Positions 42,635-51,363 of a stretch of DNA of 64,000 bases are shown piece by piece. The DNA comes from Actinocrispum wychmicini. GTDB taxonomy: Bacteria > Actinomycetota > Actinomycetes > Mycobacteriales > Pseudonocardiaceae. Under the pieces are notes generated by a model. That model ran no database searches. It saw nothing but the letters and a program-made list of their open reading frames with translations, and was not told the origin of the DNA. How positions within the stretch are numbered: position 1 is the first letter of the stretch; every line of letters begins with the position of its first letter. The stretch spans positions 248,001 to 312,000 of the forward strand of contig NZ_SLWS01000008.1 of assembly GCF_004345645.1 (NCBI RefSeq), read 5' to 3'. A program made the translations under genes and the position numbers.

Positions 42635-43723
42635 TCAGGCGACGGTGGCTGTGTCCCGTTGGGCGAGCAGGCTCTGGTGGGTCGGCGCGTCGGGCACCGC
42701 CGCCGGCCGGTCCTTCGCGAATTCCTTGCGCAGCACCGGGATGACGTGTTCGCCCAGCAGGTCGATCTGGTCGAGAACCGTCTTGCGTGGCAGGCCGGCG
42801 TGGTCGACCAGGAACATCTGTCGCTGGTAGTCACCGAAGTGCTCGCGGAACTTCAGGGTCCGCTCGATCACCTGGTCGGGGGTGCCCACGGTCAGCGGTG
42901 TCTCGGCCATGAAGTCCTCCAACGACGGGCCGTGTCCGTAGACGGGCGCGTTGTCGAAGTACGGCCGGAACTCGTTCACCGCGTCCTGCGAGTTCTTGCG
43001 CATGAACACGTGCCCGCCGAGGCCGACGATCGCCTGGTCCGCGGTGCCGTGGCCGTAGTACTCGAACCGTTCCCGGTACAGGCCGATCAGCCGCATGTAG
43101 TGCTCCTTCGGCCAGAAGATGTTGTTGGCGAAGAAGCCGTCGCCGTAGTACGCGGCCTGTTCGGCGATCTCCGGGCTGCGGATCGAGCCGTGCCACACGA
43201 ACGGCGGCACCCCGTCCAGCGGCCGCGGCGTGGACGTGAAACCGTTCAGCGGGGTGCGGAACCGGCCTTCCCAGTCCACCACGTCCTTGCGCCACAGTTC
43301 GTGCAGCAACGAGTAGTTCTCGATGGCGAGGCTGATGCCCTGCCGGATGTCCTTGCCGAACCACGGGTACACCGGGCCGGTGTTGCCGCGGCCGAGCATC
43401 ACGTCGACGCGGCCGTCGGCGAGGTGCTGCAGCATGGCGAAGTCCTCGGCGATCTTCACCGGGTCGTTGGTCGTGATCAGCGTGGTCGCGGTCGACAGGA
43501 TCAGCTTGTCGGTCTTCGCCGCGACGTAGCCGAGCATGGTGGTCGGCGACGACGGCACGAACGGCGGGTTGTGGTGCTCGCCGGTCGCGAACACGTCCAT
43601 GCCCACCTCCTCGGTGTGCACGGCGATCTCGACCATCTGCTTGATCCGCTCGTGCTCGCTCAGCGTCCGGCCGGTGGTCGGATCCTGGGTGACGTCACCC
43701 ACGCTGAAGATCCCGAACTGCAC
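42635..43723 (-). CDS. LLM-class flavin-dependent monooxygenase
   Basis: 362 residues of a luciferase-like TIM barrel. FGIFSVGDVTQDPTTGRTLS begins it, EVGMDVFATGEHHNPPFVPS is the characteristic E-H-H loop, and DGRVDVMLGRGNTGPVYPW is the nucleotide/flavin-binding turn. GTG 43723 gives the expected start and a spacing of nine bases to GAGAGG; the GTG at 43732 directly abuts that site. Substrate unknown; members oxidise aldehydes, sulfonates or long-chain alkanes. Confidence 0.9.
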   Translation of the reverse strand: MQFGIFSVGDVTQDPTTGRTLSEHERIKQMVEIAVHTEEVGMDVFATGEHHNPPFVPSSPTTMLGYVAAKTDKLILSTATTLITTNDPVKIAEDFAMLQHLADGRVDVMLGRGNTGPVYPWFGKDIRQGISLAIENYSLLHELWRKDVVDWEGRFRTPLNGFTSTPRPLDGVPPFVWHGSIRSPEIAEQAAYYGDGFFANNIFWPKEHYMRLIGLYRERFEYYGHGTADQAIVGLGGHVFMRKNSQDAVNEFRPYFDNAPVYGHGPSLEDFMAETPLTVGTPDQVIERTLKFREHFGDYQRQMFLVDHAGLPRKTVLDQIDLLGEHVIPVLRKEFAKDRPAAVPDAPTHQSLLAQRDTATVA

Positions 43724-43749
43724 CGTTCTCACCCTCTCACCACGAAGTA

Positions 43750-43763
43750 GTTGAACACTCAAC
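43750..43763. promoter_or_regulatory. Inverted repeat GTTGA-ACAC-TCAAC
   Basis: Perfect 5-bp arms with a four-base centre, 27 bp upstream of the LLM start. It has the form of a regulator half-site pair; the regulator is unknown. Confidence 0.45.
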
Positions 43764-43816
43764 CTTCGTAACCGCCGACCGTCCAGGGGTATTCCCCGAG
43801 AAAGAAACGATCCGTG

Positions 43817-43837
43817 ATAGTCACTAAAGTTGACTAT
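43817..43837. promoter_or_regulatory. Inverted repeat ATAGTCA-N7-TGACTAT
   Basis: Perfect 7-bp arms around CTAAAGT in the divergent region between the LLM oxygenase and the secreted-protein gene. This has the size and A/T content of MarR- or HxlR-type operators; the regulator is not adjacent. Confidence 0.6.
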
Positions 43838-43943
43838 ATGGACCACGGGTTCGGACATGCAACGCCAGGTGGGACATAACACAGGTTTTGGTTCGGCGTG
43901 AAAGGTCTGGGCCGGTCCGAACGGCCGTGGCTACCTTGGCCCG

Positions 43944-44456
43944 ATGAGACTCTCTCGACTCGTTCCAGCGCTGGTGTTCGCCCTGGTCGCGGCCCTTCCG
44001 GCGACCGCGGACGCGGCCCAGTTCAAGCCCGAGCCGTGGCGGCCGTTCCATTCCACCCCGGTGACCCTGCCCGGCGGCCTGTACTGCGCCTTCGACCTGA
44101 ACCTGGACATCGTCGCGGACGACGAGCAGATCCGCGTCGACTCGCGCTACCCGGACGGGACCGTGCACGTCAACGAGTACCGGGGCAAGCTCATCGTCAA
44201 CTTCGTCGGGAACGGCAAGTCGGCCGAACGCGACCTGTCCGGCACCGGGTGGGAGGAGCTGTACCCGGACGGCGTGAACCGCAAGTCGTTCACCGTGGTG
44301 GGGCCGTTCGGCGCCCGGTTCAAGACCGGTGACGACTATCCGCAGGGGTACTACCGGTTCGACGGGTTCACGGTGATCACGTTCGACCCGGACGGCCGCC
44401 GGCACGTGCCCGTCCATGTCGGATCCCGTGAGGACATGTGTCACACGCTGAGCTGA
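43944..44456 (+). CDS. Small secreted protein of unknown function
   Basis: 170 residues. Signal peptide 1-24 (ending ADAA). The mature part is beta-rich with few repeats (FDLNLDIVADDEQIRVDSRY; VHVNEYRGKLIVNFVGNGKS) and two cysteines. No family is recognised with confidence; related short secreted actinomycete proteins are common. It is followed by a strong hairpin. Confidence 0.65.
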   Translation: MRLSRLVPALVFALVAALPATADAAQFKPEPWRPFHSTPVTLPGGLYCAFDLNLDIVADDEQIRVDSRYPDGTVHVNEYRGKLIVNFVGNGKSAERDLSGTGWEELYPDGVNRKSFTVVGPFGARFKTGDDYPQGYYRFDGFTVITFDPDGRRHVPVHVGSREDMCHTLS

Positions 44457-44463
44457 CCGAACG

Positions 44464-44498
44464 CGACCGCGCTCTGTCTGGGGGTCGGAGCGCGGTCG
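44464..44498. terminator. Bidirectional hairpin terminator
   Basis: CGACCGCGCTC (44464-44474) pairs perfectly with GAGCGCGGTCG (44488-44498) across a 13-nt loop, between the convergent secreted-protein and amidase genes. Confidence 0.8.
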
Positions 44499-44507
44499 TG
44501 CGGGCGG

Positions 44508-45419
44508 TCACCGGATGGCGTTGTGCGGCAGGACCGCGTGGACACCCCAGGTCTCGTTGGCGATCTGGGTGACCCGCAGGTCCACGGTCGAACTGGCCAG
44601 CGCCAGGGCCGGCGACTTGGCCAGGCCGTAGCGGGACTGCATCCAGACGAGCATCGCGTCCAAGGCGTCGGCGGTGGCCGCGTTGAGGTCTTCGTCGAAG
44701 CCGAACGTGATCCGGCCGCTCGGCGTCACCGCGTGCACCCCGGGGATTTCGGCGGCGACGAGGTCAAGGGTCACTTCGGTGGTCATCGGGCATTCGATGG
44801 CGGTTCCGGAGACCTCGCCGTCGCCTTGGGCCGCGTGGCCGTCGCCGAGGTGCAGCAGCGCGCCCGGCACGTTCACCGGTAAGTAGAGGGTGGAACCGGC
44901 GACCAGGTCCCGGCAGTCGATGTTGCCGCCGCTGGACGGGCGGGGCGGGACCGTGGAGTGCTCGCCGGGTTCCGCCGGCGCCACCCCGGTCACGCCGAGA
45001 AACGGTGCCAAGTGGACAGTGTGGCCGAGGTTGTTGGTGGCCGTGTCGCCGTCGATGTCCCACAACAGCCAGGACACGTCTCCGGCCACGCCCAGGCGTC
45101 GGGTCAGCGCGTTGTCCTTGGCGCCCGCGATGGTCCAGCCCCAACTGCCCGGGGTCAGCGAGGTCATCCGCACGGCCAGCGTGTCCCCGGGTTCCGCGCC
45201 CCGCACCGCGATCGGGCCGGTCAGGCAGTGGCCGCGCCGGTCCGGGAACATGATCGGCGGCCGCTCGCCTGGTGCCCGCATCGGCTCCAGGTGCCCGCCG
45301 GAGTCCAAAGAGGACACGACGACCGTGTCACCCGGATCGACGGTCAGCACGGGTGGGGTGTCCCGGCTGAAGTAGTTGATCGCGGTGTCCCGGGTGACGG
45401 GCAGGGTGTGGTCGGCCAT
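44508..45419 (-). CDS. Acetamidase/formamidase family protein
   Basis: 303 residues of the FmdA/AmdA family. The conserved SGGHLEPM (about 40-47), RGHCLTGPIAV and HLGDGHAAQGDGEVSGTAIE segments carry the metal-binding His and Asp/Glu residues. Members hydrolyse formamide, acetamide or small amides to ammonia and acid. The ATG at 45419 lies immediately after the stop of the upstream LAL regulator (45420), so the two form one transcript and the regulator is its likely controller. Confidence 0.9.
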   Translation of the reverse strand: MADHTLPVTRDTAINYFSRDTPPVLTVDPGDTVVVSSLDSGGHLEPMRAPGERPPIMFPDRRGHCLTGPIAVRGAEPGDTLAVRMTSLTPGSWGWTIAGAKDNALTRRLGVAGDVSWLLWDIDGDTATNNLGHTVHLAPFLGVTGVAPAEPGEHSTVPPRPSSGGNIDCRDLVAGSTLYLPVNVPGALLHLGDGHAAQGDGEVSGTAIECPMTTEVTLDLVAAEIPGVHAVTPSGRITFGFDEDLNAATADALDAMLVWMQSRYGLAKSPALALASSTVDLRVTQIANETWGVHAVLPHNAIR

Positions 45420-48167
45420 TCAGGGGCGCTCCTTGTCGTTGGCCACCGCCCACTGCGCCAGGCGGAGCCGGGACGTGATGGTCAGCTTCCGGTAGCTGTT
45501 GCGAAGATGCGACTCCACGGTCCGTTCGCTCAGGAACAGCCGGGCCGCGATGTCCGCATTGGACAGTCCGTGGCCGACCAGCCGGACGATCTCGTGTTCG
45601 CGTTGGGTGAGGTCACCGCTCGTCCTGGCGATGGCGACGGTGACGTTGTGCTTGCGCGCCAGGCTGCGCGCCCGGTCCAGCCACGGTGTCGTGCCGGCGT
45701 CCTGGAATCGGCGCAGGCACCGCACGATCACGTCCTGGTCCGGGTCCAGTTCGCTGGCCTCCAGGTCGGCCTGGGCGGACAGCAGCGGCGCGCCCATGTC
45801 GGCGAGGCGCCGCGCCGCGCGCCGCAGCAACTCGGTCGAGCCGGTGAGCAGACCTTCCTGGCGGTCGGCGAACGCGTCCAGCAGGGGCGCCGTGCGGCCG
45901 ATCCCGCGCAGGAACTCCAGGATGTCGTGGGCCCTGGCTTCGTCGTTCGCGGCAATGGCGGCCTGGCCAGCGACGAGGACCCGCATACAGTTGACGATCG
46001 GGTCGCGGAACGAGAACTCCGGTGTGTCCAGCGGCGGCGCCTTCTCCGGGTGGCCGGAGTGCACCGCGATCATCGTCGCCGCGATCTCCCAGCCGTAGTC
46101 CTTCCCGTCCTGCAACAGATGCAGCCACGGCCGCGCCTGGTCCAGCGACGCCGACGCCTCGTCGAGACGGCCCAGCTCGGCCAGGAGGAACGCGCGGTGG
46201 GTGAGCATCCGTGACCGGATCCGGTCCAGGCCGGTCGCCGAACTGCTGGCGATGTGCGCGTCCACGTCCGGCAGCGAGCCGAGCACGTCACCCGCGAAGT
46301 ACCGGGCGGTGGTGTGCACCATGATCATCGAGTGGGTGGCCGCCGGCAGCACGAAGTTGGCGCTGACCGCGGTGCCCTTCTCCGCGCAGTCGAGCGCGCC
46401 GGGGATGTCGCCCACGAGCACGCGCAGCCCGGCCAGGATCCGTCGGGGCTGGAACTTCAGGAACATGCTGTCGTCGTTGAACCGGTCGGCCAGGTCCGCC
46501 GCCTTGGTCAACAGCCGGTGCGCCTCGCCGATCTCCATGTCGATGGACGCCAGCACACCCCGGGCGTACGTCGCCAGCGACCGCGCGGCCGGCCGCGGGC
46601 TGGCCGCCAACGACTCGCTGACCGACTGGTACAGCGCGCGGGCCCGGGGGATGTCCCAGTGCCGGGCCGCGATCGCCATCCGCTGGCCCAGGGACTGGAT
46701 GTCGTGGTCGCCCGCCCGGCCGAGCACCGTCGAGATGTGCGCGTCGGCCCTGTCCGGATTGCCCCGGTCGGACTCCAACAGCGCCAGGTGCAGCCGCAGG
46801 CTGGTCTGCTTGTCGACGTCCGTCTCGGTCGCGAGCCGCTCCTGCCAGACCTGGGCGGCCGCGTCGAGCATCCCGGCGCCCTGGTAGGCCGGTCCCAACG
46901 AGTCGAGCAGGGTGGGAACGGCGTCGCGGCGATCAGTCCTGGCGCGGCTGAGCGCGCGAGCGAGGTAGTCGACGGCTTCTGTCGCCGCGTACACGTTCAA
47001 GGCGCGCTGGCCGGCTGAGGCGAGGACATCGATGGCGCGCTGGGGATCGACGTAGTCACCCGCGTCGCGGTAGTGCGGCGCGATGGCCATGATGTTGTCC
47101 GGGGCGACGTCGTCGATCGTCCTGGCGAGGGTGGCGTGCAGCCTCCGGCGTTCGATCTCGGTCAGCTCGGCGTACGCGACCTCCGCGTACAACGGGTGGA
47201 TGACGCGGTAGAACACCTCGTGGTCGTTGAGCTGCTCGTCGATGTGGCCCTGCCGCAGCAGGTCGTGCAGTTCGGTCTCGATGTCGGCGGCGGCCGCGGC
47301 CTTGAGGACGTCGACGGTCGCGCACATGCCGGCGACCGCGATCAGGTCGATGAGGTCGCGTTCGGACTCGTTGAGCGTCTGCAACCGGCTCATCACCACG
47401 TCACGGACGATCGTCGGCAACGGTCCGCGACCGGTGTGCTGGGCCAGCGCCGTGACGAACAGCGGGACGCCTTTGGTGCGGGTGGCGAGCTCGGTCAGCA
47501 TCGCGGGTGGCGGCTGGGTGCCCAGCACGTCCTGGGCGAGCGACTTGGTGTCGGCCTCGCTGAGCGGGCCGAGGGCGAGTTCGGTGCCGTGGTCGTGCCG
47601 GCGGACCAAGGTGGCCAGGTCCGCCAGACGGGACCCAGCCGGCGGGGTCCTCGCCGCGCCGATCACCACAAGCCGATCGCCGGCCGTGCCGTTGCCCAGG
47701 TAGTGGACAAGTTCGATGGTGCCGTGGTCGGCCCAGTGCAGGTCGTCGACGAACACCAGGACCGGGGTCCGCGCGGCCATCCGGCGCAGCAACTGCAGGA
47801 CCGCCTCGAACATCCTGGTCCGGTTCAACGCCGCGTCCCCACCCGGTTCGGGCACCGGCAACCGAGGATCCGGCAGCAGCCGCCCCAAGTCAGCCAGCCC
47901 CACCAACAGATCCGTGTCGAGCCTGCCGCGCAACGCAGCAACAACCGGCGCGTACGCCAACCCCGTCTGCAGCGGGTCAGCCTGACCCACCAACACAGCG
48001 AACCCACGCTCACGAGCGGCGCGCAACGCGTGACCCGCCAGTCGCGTCTTGCCGATCCCGGGCTCCCCAGACAGCAACACCAGCTGGCCCACACCTCGTT
48101 CGGCCTCGTCGAGGACGCCCGCGAGGATCACTGTCTCGCTGTCCCGCCCGGTCAGCCGCGGCTCCAT
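45420..48167 (-). CDS. LAL-type LuxR regulator (AAA ATPase plus LuxR HTH)
   Basis: 915 residues. The N-terminal ATPase has the P-loop GEPGIGKT (34-41) and a Walker-B stretch VLVFVDDLHWADHG. The middle region is a long TPR/MalT-like superhelix. The C-terminal LuxR HTH is at about 850-915 (LTQREHEIVRLVGHGLSNAD and LFLSERTVESHLRNSYRK). LAL proteins are ligand- and ATP-controlled activators of catabolic or antibiotic genes. It is cotranscribed with the amidase, which is the simplest target. Confidence 0.93.
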   Translation of the reverse strand: MEPRLTGRDSETVILAGVLDEAERGVGQLVLLSGEPGIGKTRLAGHALRAARERGFAVLVGQADPLQTGLAYAPVVAALRGRLDTDLLVGLADLGRLLPDPRLPVPEPGGDAALNRTRMFEAVLQLLRRMAARTPVLVFVDDLHWADHGTIELVHYLGNGTAGDRLVVIGAARTPPAGSRLADLATLVRRHDHGTELALGPLSEADTKSLAQDVLGTQPPPAMLTELATRTKGVPLFVTALAQHTGRGPLPTIVRDVVMSRLQTLNESERDLIDLIAVAGMCATVDVLKAAAAADIETELHDLLRQGHIDEQLNDHEVFYRVIHPLYAEVAYAELTEIERRRLHATLARTIDDVAPDNIMAIAPHYRDAGDYVDPQRAIDVLASAGQRALNVYAATEAVDYLARALSRARTDRRDAVPTLLDSLGPAYQGAGMLDAAAQVWQERLATETDVDKQTSLRLHLALLESDRGNPDRADAHISTVLGRAGDHDIQSLGQRMAIAARHWDIPRARALYQSVSESLAASPRPAARSLATYARGVLASIDMEIGEAHRLLTKAADLADRFNDDSMFLKFQPRRILAGLRVLVGDIPGALDCAEKGTAVSANFVLPAATHSMIMVHTTARYFAGDVLGSLPDVDAHIASSSATGLDRIRSRMLTHRAFLLAELGRLDEASASLDQARPWLHLLQDGKDYGWEIAATMIAVHSGHPEKAPPLDTPEFSFRDPIVNCMRVLVAGQAAIAANDEARAHDILEFLRGIGRTAPLLDAFADRQEGLLTGSTELLRRAARRLADMGAPLLSAQADLEASELDPDQDVIVRCLRRFQDAGTTPWLDRARSLARKHNVTVAIARTSGDLTQREHEIVRLVGHGLSNADIAARLFLSERTVESHLRNSYRKLTITSRLRLAQWAVANDKERP

Positions 48168-48364
48168 GTGCTGCCCTCCCGACAGGTGAGCATCTCACGA
48201 AGCCAGGCCCGTGGCCGAACATTATTCGCGCACCGCCACGATGCCCAGCTCGCGGGCGATGTGGTGGCCACCTTGGGTGGCTGACGTCGGCCAGGTGGCT
48301 GATGTTCCAGTCCCGACGGGTCGCGAGACTTCTGGTCAACACCGACTGAACAGGAGAAACTCTG

Positions 48365-48928
48365 ATGCGCAAGGTCATTCTGTACGTGAACGTCACCCTG
48401 GACGGCATGCTCGCGGGCCCGCACGGCGAGCTGGACTGGATGCTCCCAGACCCGGAAATGAACCAGACCCTGTCCGACGAACTGCGCGACCGGGTAGACA
48501 CGATCCTCACTGGCCGTAACTTCTACTACGGGGCCGACCAGTCGTTCCGTGCCCAGGCCGCAGACCCAGCCAGCCCACCAGAGCTGGTCTCGTTCGCCAA
48601 CTGGGTGGTGGACACCCCAAAAGTCGTGTTCTCCACCACCCTCACCACACTGGACGACGGTTCGCGGGTAGCCGCCAACATCCCAACCGAGATAGCAGCC
48701 CTGCGGGACAAACCAGGCAAGGACATGGTGCTGTTCGGCGGCTCCAGCACCGCGCAGCAGTTCATCCAGCACAGCGTGGTGGACGAGTACTGGATCAAGC
48801 TGTACCCAGTGGTGCTGGGCGCGGGCCAACCGATGTTCACCGACCTGAGCCAGCGCGCAAACCTGGAGTTGGTGCACAGCAAATCGCACACCTCAGGGAT
48901 TGTGACGCTCCGGTACTACAGCCGCTGA
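48365..48928 (+). CDS. RibD C-terminal / dihydrofolate-reductase-like protein
   Basis: 187 residues. ILYVNVTLDGMLAGPHGELD at the N-terminus and LFGGSSTAQQFIQHSVVDEY near residue 120 are the DHFR/RibD-C fold signatures. Members bind NADPH and often reduce small substrates; they are frequent in actinomycetes as stand-alone genes. An AGGAGAAAC site precedes ATG 48365. Confidence 0.9.
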   Translation: MRKVILYVNVTLDGMLAGPHGELDWMLPDPEMNQTLSDELRDRVDTILTGRNFYYGADQSFRAQAADPASPPELVSFANWVVDTPKVVFSTTLTTLDDGSRVAANIPTEIAALRDKPGKDMVLFGGSSTAQQFIQHSVVDEYWIKLYPVVLGAGQPMFTDLSQRANLELVHSKSHTSGIVTLRYYSR

Positions 48929-48944
48929 ATCAGGTACACGGACG

Positions 48945-49370
48945 GGGGGTGACGGTGGGCAGCGATGGAGTTGGGTGGCGGTCAAGATGGCCGGGGTGGA
49001 GATGGCCGATGGTGGAGATGGCCGGTGGTGAGGGTGAGGGTGGCGAGGTTGGGGGGCAGTGGAGATGGCTGGGCTAAAGGGTGGCGGTGGCGATGGTGGG
49101 CGAGGGAGAGGCTGGTGGAGGTGGGCAGGGAGAGGGTGGTGAGGGTAGGCGGGGGAGAGGGTGGTGGGGGAGAGGCTGGGTGGTGGTGGGTTGGAGTGGA
49201 TGTGGCGGCGGTGGGGTGGAAGGTGGTGACAGTGGACGGTGACAGTGGACCGTAGTGAAAGTGGATGAAGGCGGATGGCGGTGAAAGTGGGCAGTGGCGG
49301 CGGACGGTGGTGAAAGTGGATGGCGGTGAAGTGGGAGGTGGCGGTGAGGGTGTGCCTACGAGGTTCGGTT
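48945..49370. repeat. G-rich low-complexity tract
   Basis: About 425 bp in which the plus strand is dominated by G with A/T and very little C, built from degenerate GGTGG, GGTGAAAGTGG, GTGGATGGCGG and AGATGGCCGG units. Such strand asymmetry is unlike the flanking genes. It has many runs of three or more G and could form quadruplexes. No gene is supported here. Confidence 0.8.
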
Positions 49371-49372
49371 TT

Positions 49373-49510
49373 ACACGGGGCGCGGTGGGTTTAAGCTGGC
49401 TATGGCGGCAGGCCCAAAGCCGGCCCCGCTGAAGGGCCTGTGGCAATGAACCGGAGAACCCTTGGCCTGCCGGCGTAGTCGGCTTGCACCCGCCGCGGGG
49501 GTCCCCGTGT
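49373..49510. ncRNA. 138-nt long hairpin, candidate structured RNA
   Basis: The arms pair almost continuously: ACACGGGG (49373-49380) with CCCCGTGT (49503-49510); 49381-49396 with 49482-49497 (15 of 16 with G-U); 49397-49406 with 49472-49481; GGCAGGCC (49407-49414) with GGCCTGCC (49464-49471). An apical hairpin GGCCC-CGCTGAA-GGGCC (49422-49438) sits inside a further loop. Seven G-U pairs or bulges suggest RNA rather than a DNA dyad. It lies about 150 bp downstream of the groEL stop. Confidence 0.55.
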
Positions 49511-49665
49511 CAAACCGAACCGAAAGCGAGTCGTCACCCCACGAAAGGCGAGCGAAAGACCCACGGAAAGCGAGCGAAAGCCCGCCGTAAGGCGAGCCGA
49601 AGGCCCACGGAGAGCGAGCCAAAGGGCCAAGGAGAGTGAGCCAAAGGGCGAAGGAGAGCGAATCA
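49511..49665. repeat. Degenerate 21-23-bp tandem repeats
   Basis: About six imperfect copies of CCCACGGAAAGCGAGCGAAAG-like units (core GAAAGCGAGC / GAGAGCGAGC) run up to the 3' end of groEL. Units near 49537, 49558, 49580, 49603, 49625 and 49647. Apparent antisense open frames here simply translate the repeat. Confidence 0.75.
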
Positions 49666-51354
49666 CCCCACCGAAGGCCCGAGCCCCAGAGACTGAGGAG
49701 TGCTGGCATCCGGAGAAGGCTGGTGCAACCCCTCATCCAAAGGCCCGAACTCGGTCATCAAAGCCGAACTCCCACCCCACGGAGTCTGCTCCTCGGCGAT
49801 CAACGAGTTCGTGGTCAACAGCAACCCCGCCACCGAAGCCCCGTTCTGCAACGCGGACCGGCAAACCCGAAGCGGATCAACGATCCCCATCGAGATCATG
49901 TTGCCATACCGGGAATGCAGCGCGTCGAATCCCTCATCCAGTCCCATCTGTTGGGTCTGGGCAAGCACGTCCGCGGCCTGGTGTCCGGCGTTGGCGGCGA
50001 TCAGGAAAGCGGGCTCAGGCAACGCCCGGCGCACGATGTCCACACCGATCGCGTAGTCACCCGAAACCGTGAGATCGTCCAAAGCGTGTACCGCGTGCAG
50101 CAAAGCTGCGCCACCGCCCGCGACGATACCTTCGGCCATCGCGGCCCGGGTCGCGGACAGGGCGTCCTCTACACGGTGCTGTAGTTCTTTCAACTCCGCC
50201 GGAGTTGCTGCCCCCACGCGGATCACGGCGACCTTCCCGGTCAACGCGCCGATTCTCTCGGTGAGCACGTCCTCGTCCACGCCGAACTGGGCGCGTTCCA
50301 ACTCGGCGCGTAGTTGGGTGACCCGGAAGGAGATGTCCTCGGCGGAGCCGTAACCGCCGACGATTGTTGTTGTGTTCTCGGTGACGCGGACCTGCTTTGC
50401 GCGGCCCATCTGGTCCAGTGTCATGTTCTGCATCGTGAAGCCGGATTGGCGGGACAGTACTGCGCCGCCGACCACCGCGGCGAGGTCTTCGAGTTTGTGC
50501 AGCCGTCGGTCGCCGAAGCCGGGGGCGCGTACGGCGACCGCCTGGAATGTGCGGTTCACGTGGTTGTGCACGAGCATGCTCAGGGCTGTTCCCTCGACTG
50601 TCTCGGCGATCAGCACCAGGGGGCGGGGCGCGCGCATGATCTTGTCCAGTACCGGCATCAGGTCCTGGACTCTGGTCACTTTCTCGCTGCACATCAGGAT
50701 GTACGGGTCGTCCACGACCGCTTCCAGCCGGCCGGGGTCGGTCACCAGGTACGGCGAGATGTAGCCGTTGTCGAATTCGAAGCCTTCCACGAAGTCCACG
50801 GACATCCCGATCCGCTGGGATTCCTCGACCGTCACCACACCGCCGTCGCCGACGGTGTGCAGCGCCGTGGCGATGACCTCGCCGACCGTGTCGTCGTCGT
50901 TCGCGGAGATCGCGGCCACGCGGGCATAGTCCTGTTCGGACGAAACCGGGTGCGCCACACTCTCCAAATAGGACACTAGGTGGCCGATGGCCATGTCGAT
51001 GCCGCGCTTCACCAGGACGGGGTTCGCGCCGGCGCTGATGGCGCGCATGCCTTCGCGGACGATGGCCTGGGCCAGCACGGTCGCGGTCGTCGTGCCGTCG
51101 CCGACCACGTCGTTGGTCTTGATCGCCGCTTCTTTCACCAGTTGGGCGCCCATGTTCTCGAACTGGTTCTTCAGGTGGATCTCGCGGGCTATTGTCACGC
51201 CGTCGTTGGTCACCACGGGCGAGCCGGTGATCTTCTCGATGATCACGTTGCGCCCCTTCGGCCCCAGCGTCGACTTCACCGCGTCGGCGAGCTGGTCGAC
51301 CCCCGCGAGCAGCAGGTCTCGGGCTTCCGAGCCGAAGCGCAGTTCCTTGGCCAT
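49663..51354 (-). CDS. groEL: GroEL-type chaperonin of the propane-oxidation cluster
   Basis: 563 residues. The HSP60 nucleotide site is present (DAVKSTLGPKGRNVIIEK; GDGTTTAT at 85-92). The C-terminal tail (PQSLGLGPSVG) lacks the Gly-Gly-Met repeat of housekeeping GroELs, and no groES is adjacent. Such cluster-bound chaperonins (for example MimG of Mycobacterium) are needed to fold the monooxygenase large subunit. It is the last gene of the leftward operon, after the alcohol dehydrogenase. Confidence 0.93.
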   Translation of the reverse strand: MAKELRFGSEARDLLLAGVDQLADAVKSTLGPKGRNVIIEKITGSPVVTNDGVTIAREIHLKNQFENMGAQLVKEAAIKTNDVVGDGTTTATVLAQAIVREGMRAISAGANPVLVKRGIDMAIGHLVSYLESVAHPVSSEQDYARVAAISANDDDTVGEVIATALHTVGDGGVVTVEESQRIGMSVDFVEGFEFDNGYISPYLVTDPGRLEAVVDDPYILMCSEKVTRVQDLMPVLDKIMRAPRPLVLIAETVEGTALSMLVHNHVNRTFQAVAVRAPGFGDRRLHKLEDLAAVVGGAVLSRQSGFTMQNMTLDQMGRAKQVRVTENTTTIVGGYGSAEDISFRVTQLRAELERAQFGVDEDVLTERIGALTGKVAVIRVGAATPAELKELQHRVEDALSATRAAMAEGIVAGGGAALLHAVHALDDLTVSGDYAIGVDIVRRALPEPAFLIAANAGHQAADVLAQTQQMGLDEGFDALHSRYGNMISMGIVDPLRVCRSALQNGASVAGLLLTTNSLIAEEQTPWGGSSALMTEFGPLDEGLHQPSPDASTPQSLGLGPSVG

Positions 51355-51363
51355 GTCATGCTC

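Noticed and set aside
47073..48284. 403-codon frame antisense to the LAL regulator
   Set aside because: Shadow of the regulator; no motifs.
49371..49736. Antisense 121-codon frame over the hairpin and tandem repeats
   Set aside because: The peptide merely translates the repeats (Leu/Trp/Ser-rich) and overlaps the 3' end of groEL; no ribosome-binding site.
49663..51354. GroEL as the housekeeping chaperonin
   Set aside because: No groES nearby, a non-Gly-Met tail, and position at the end of a monooxygenase operon show a dedicated paralogue.
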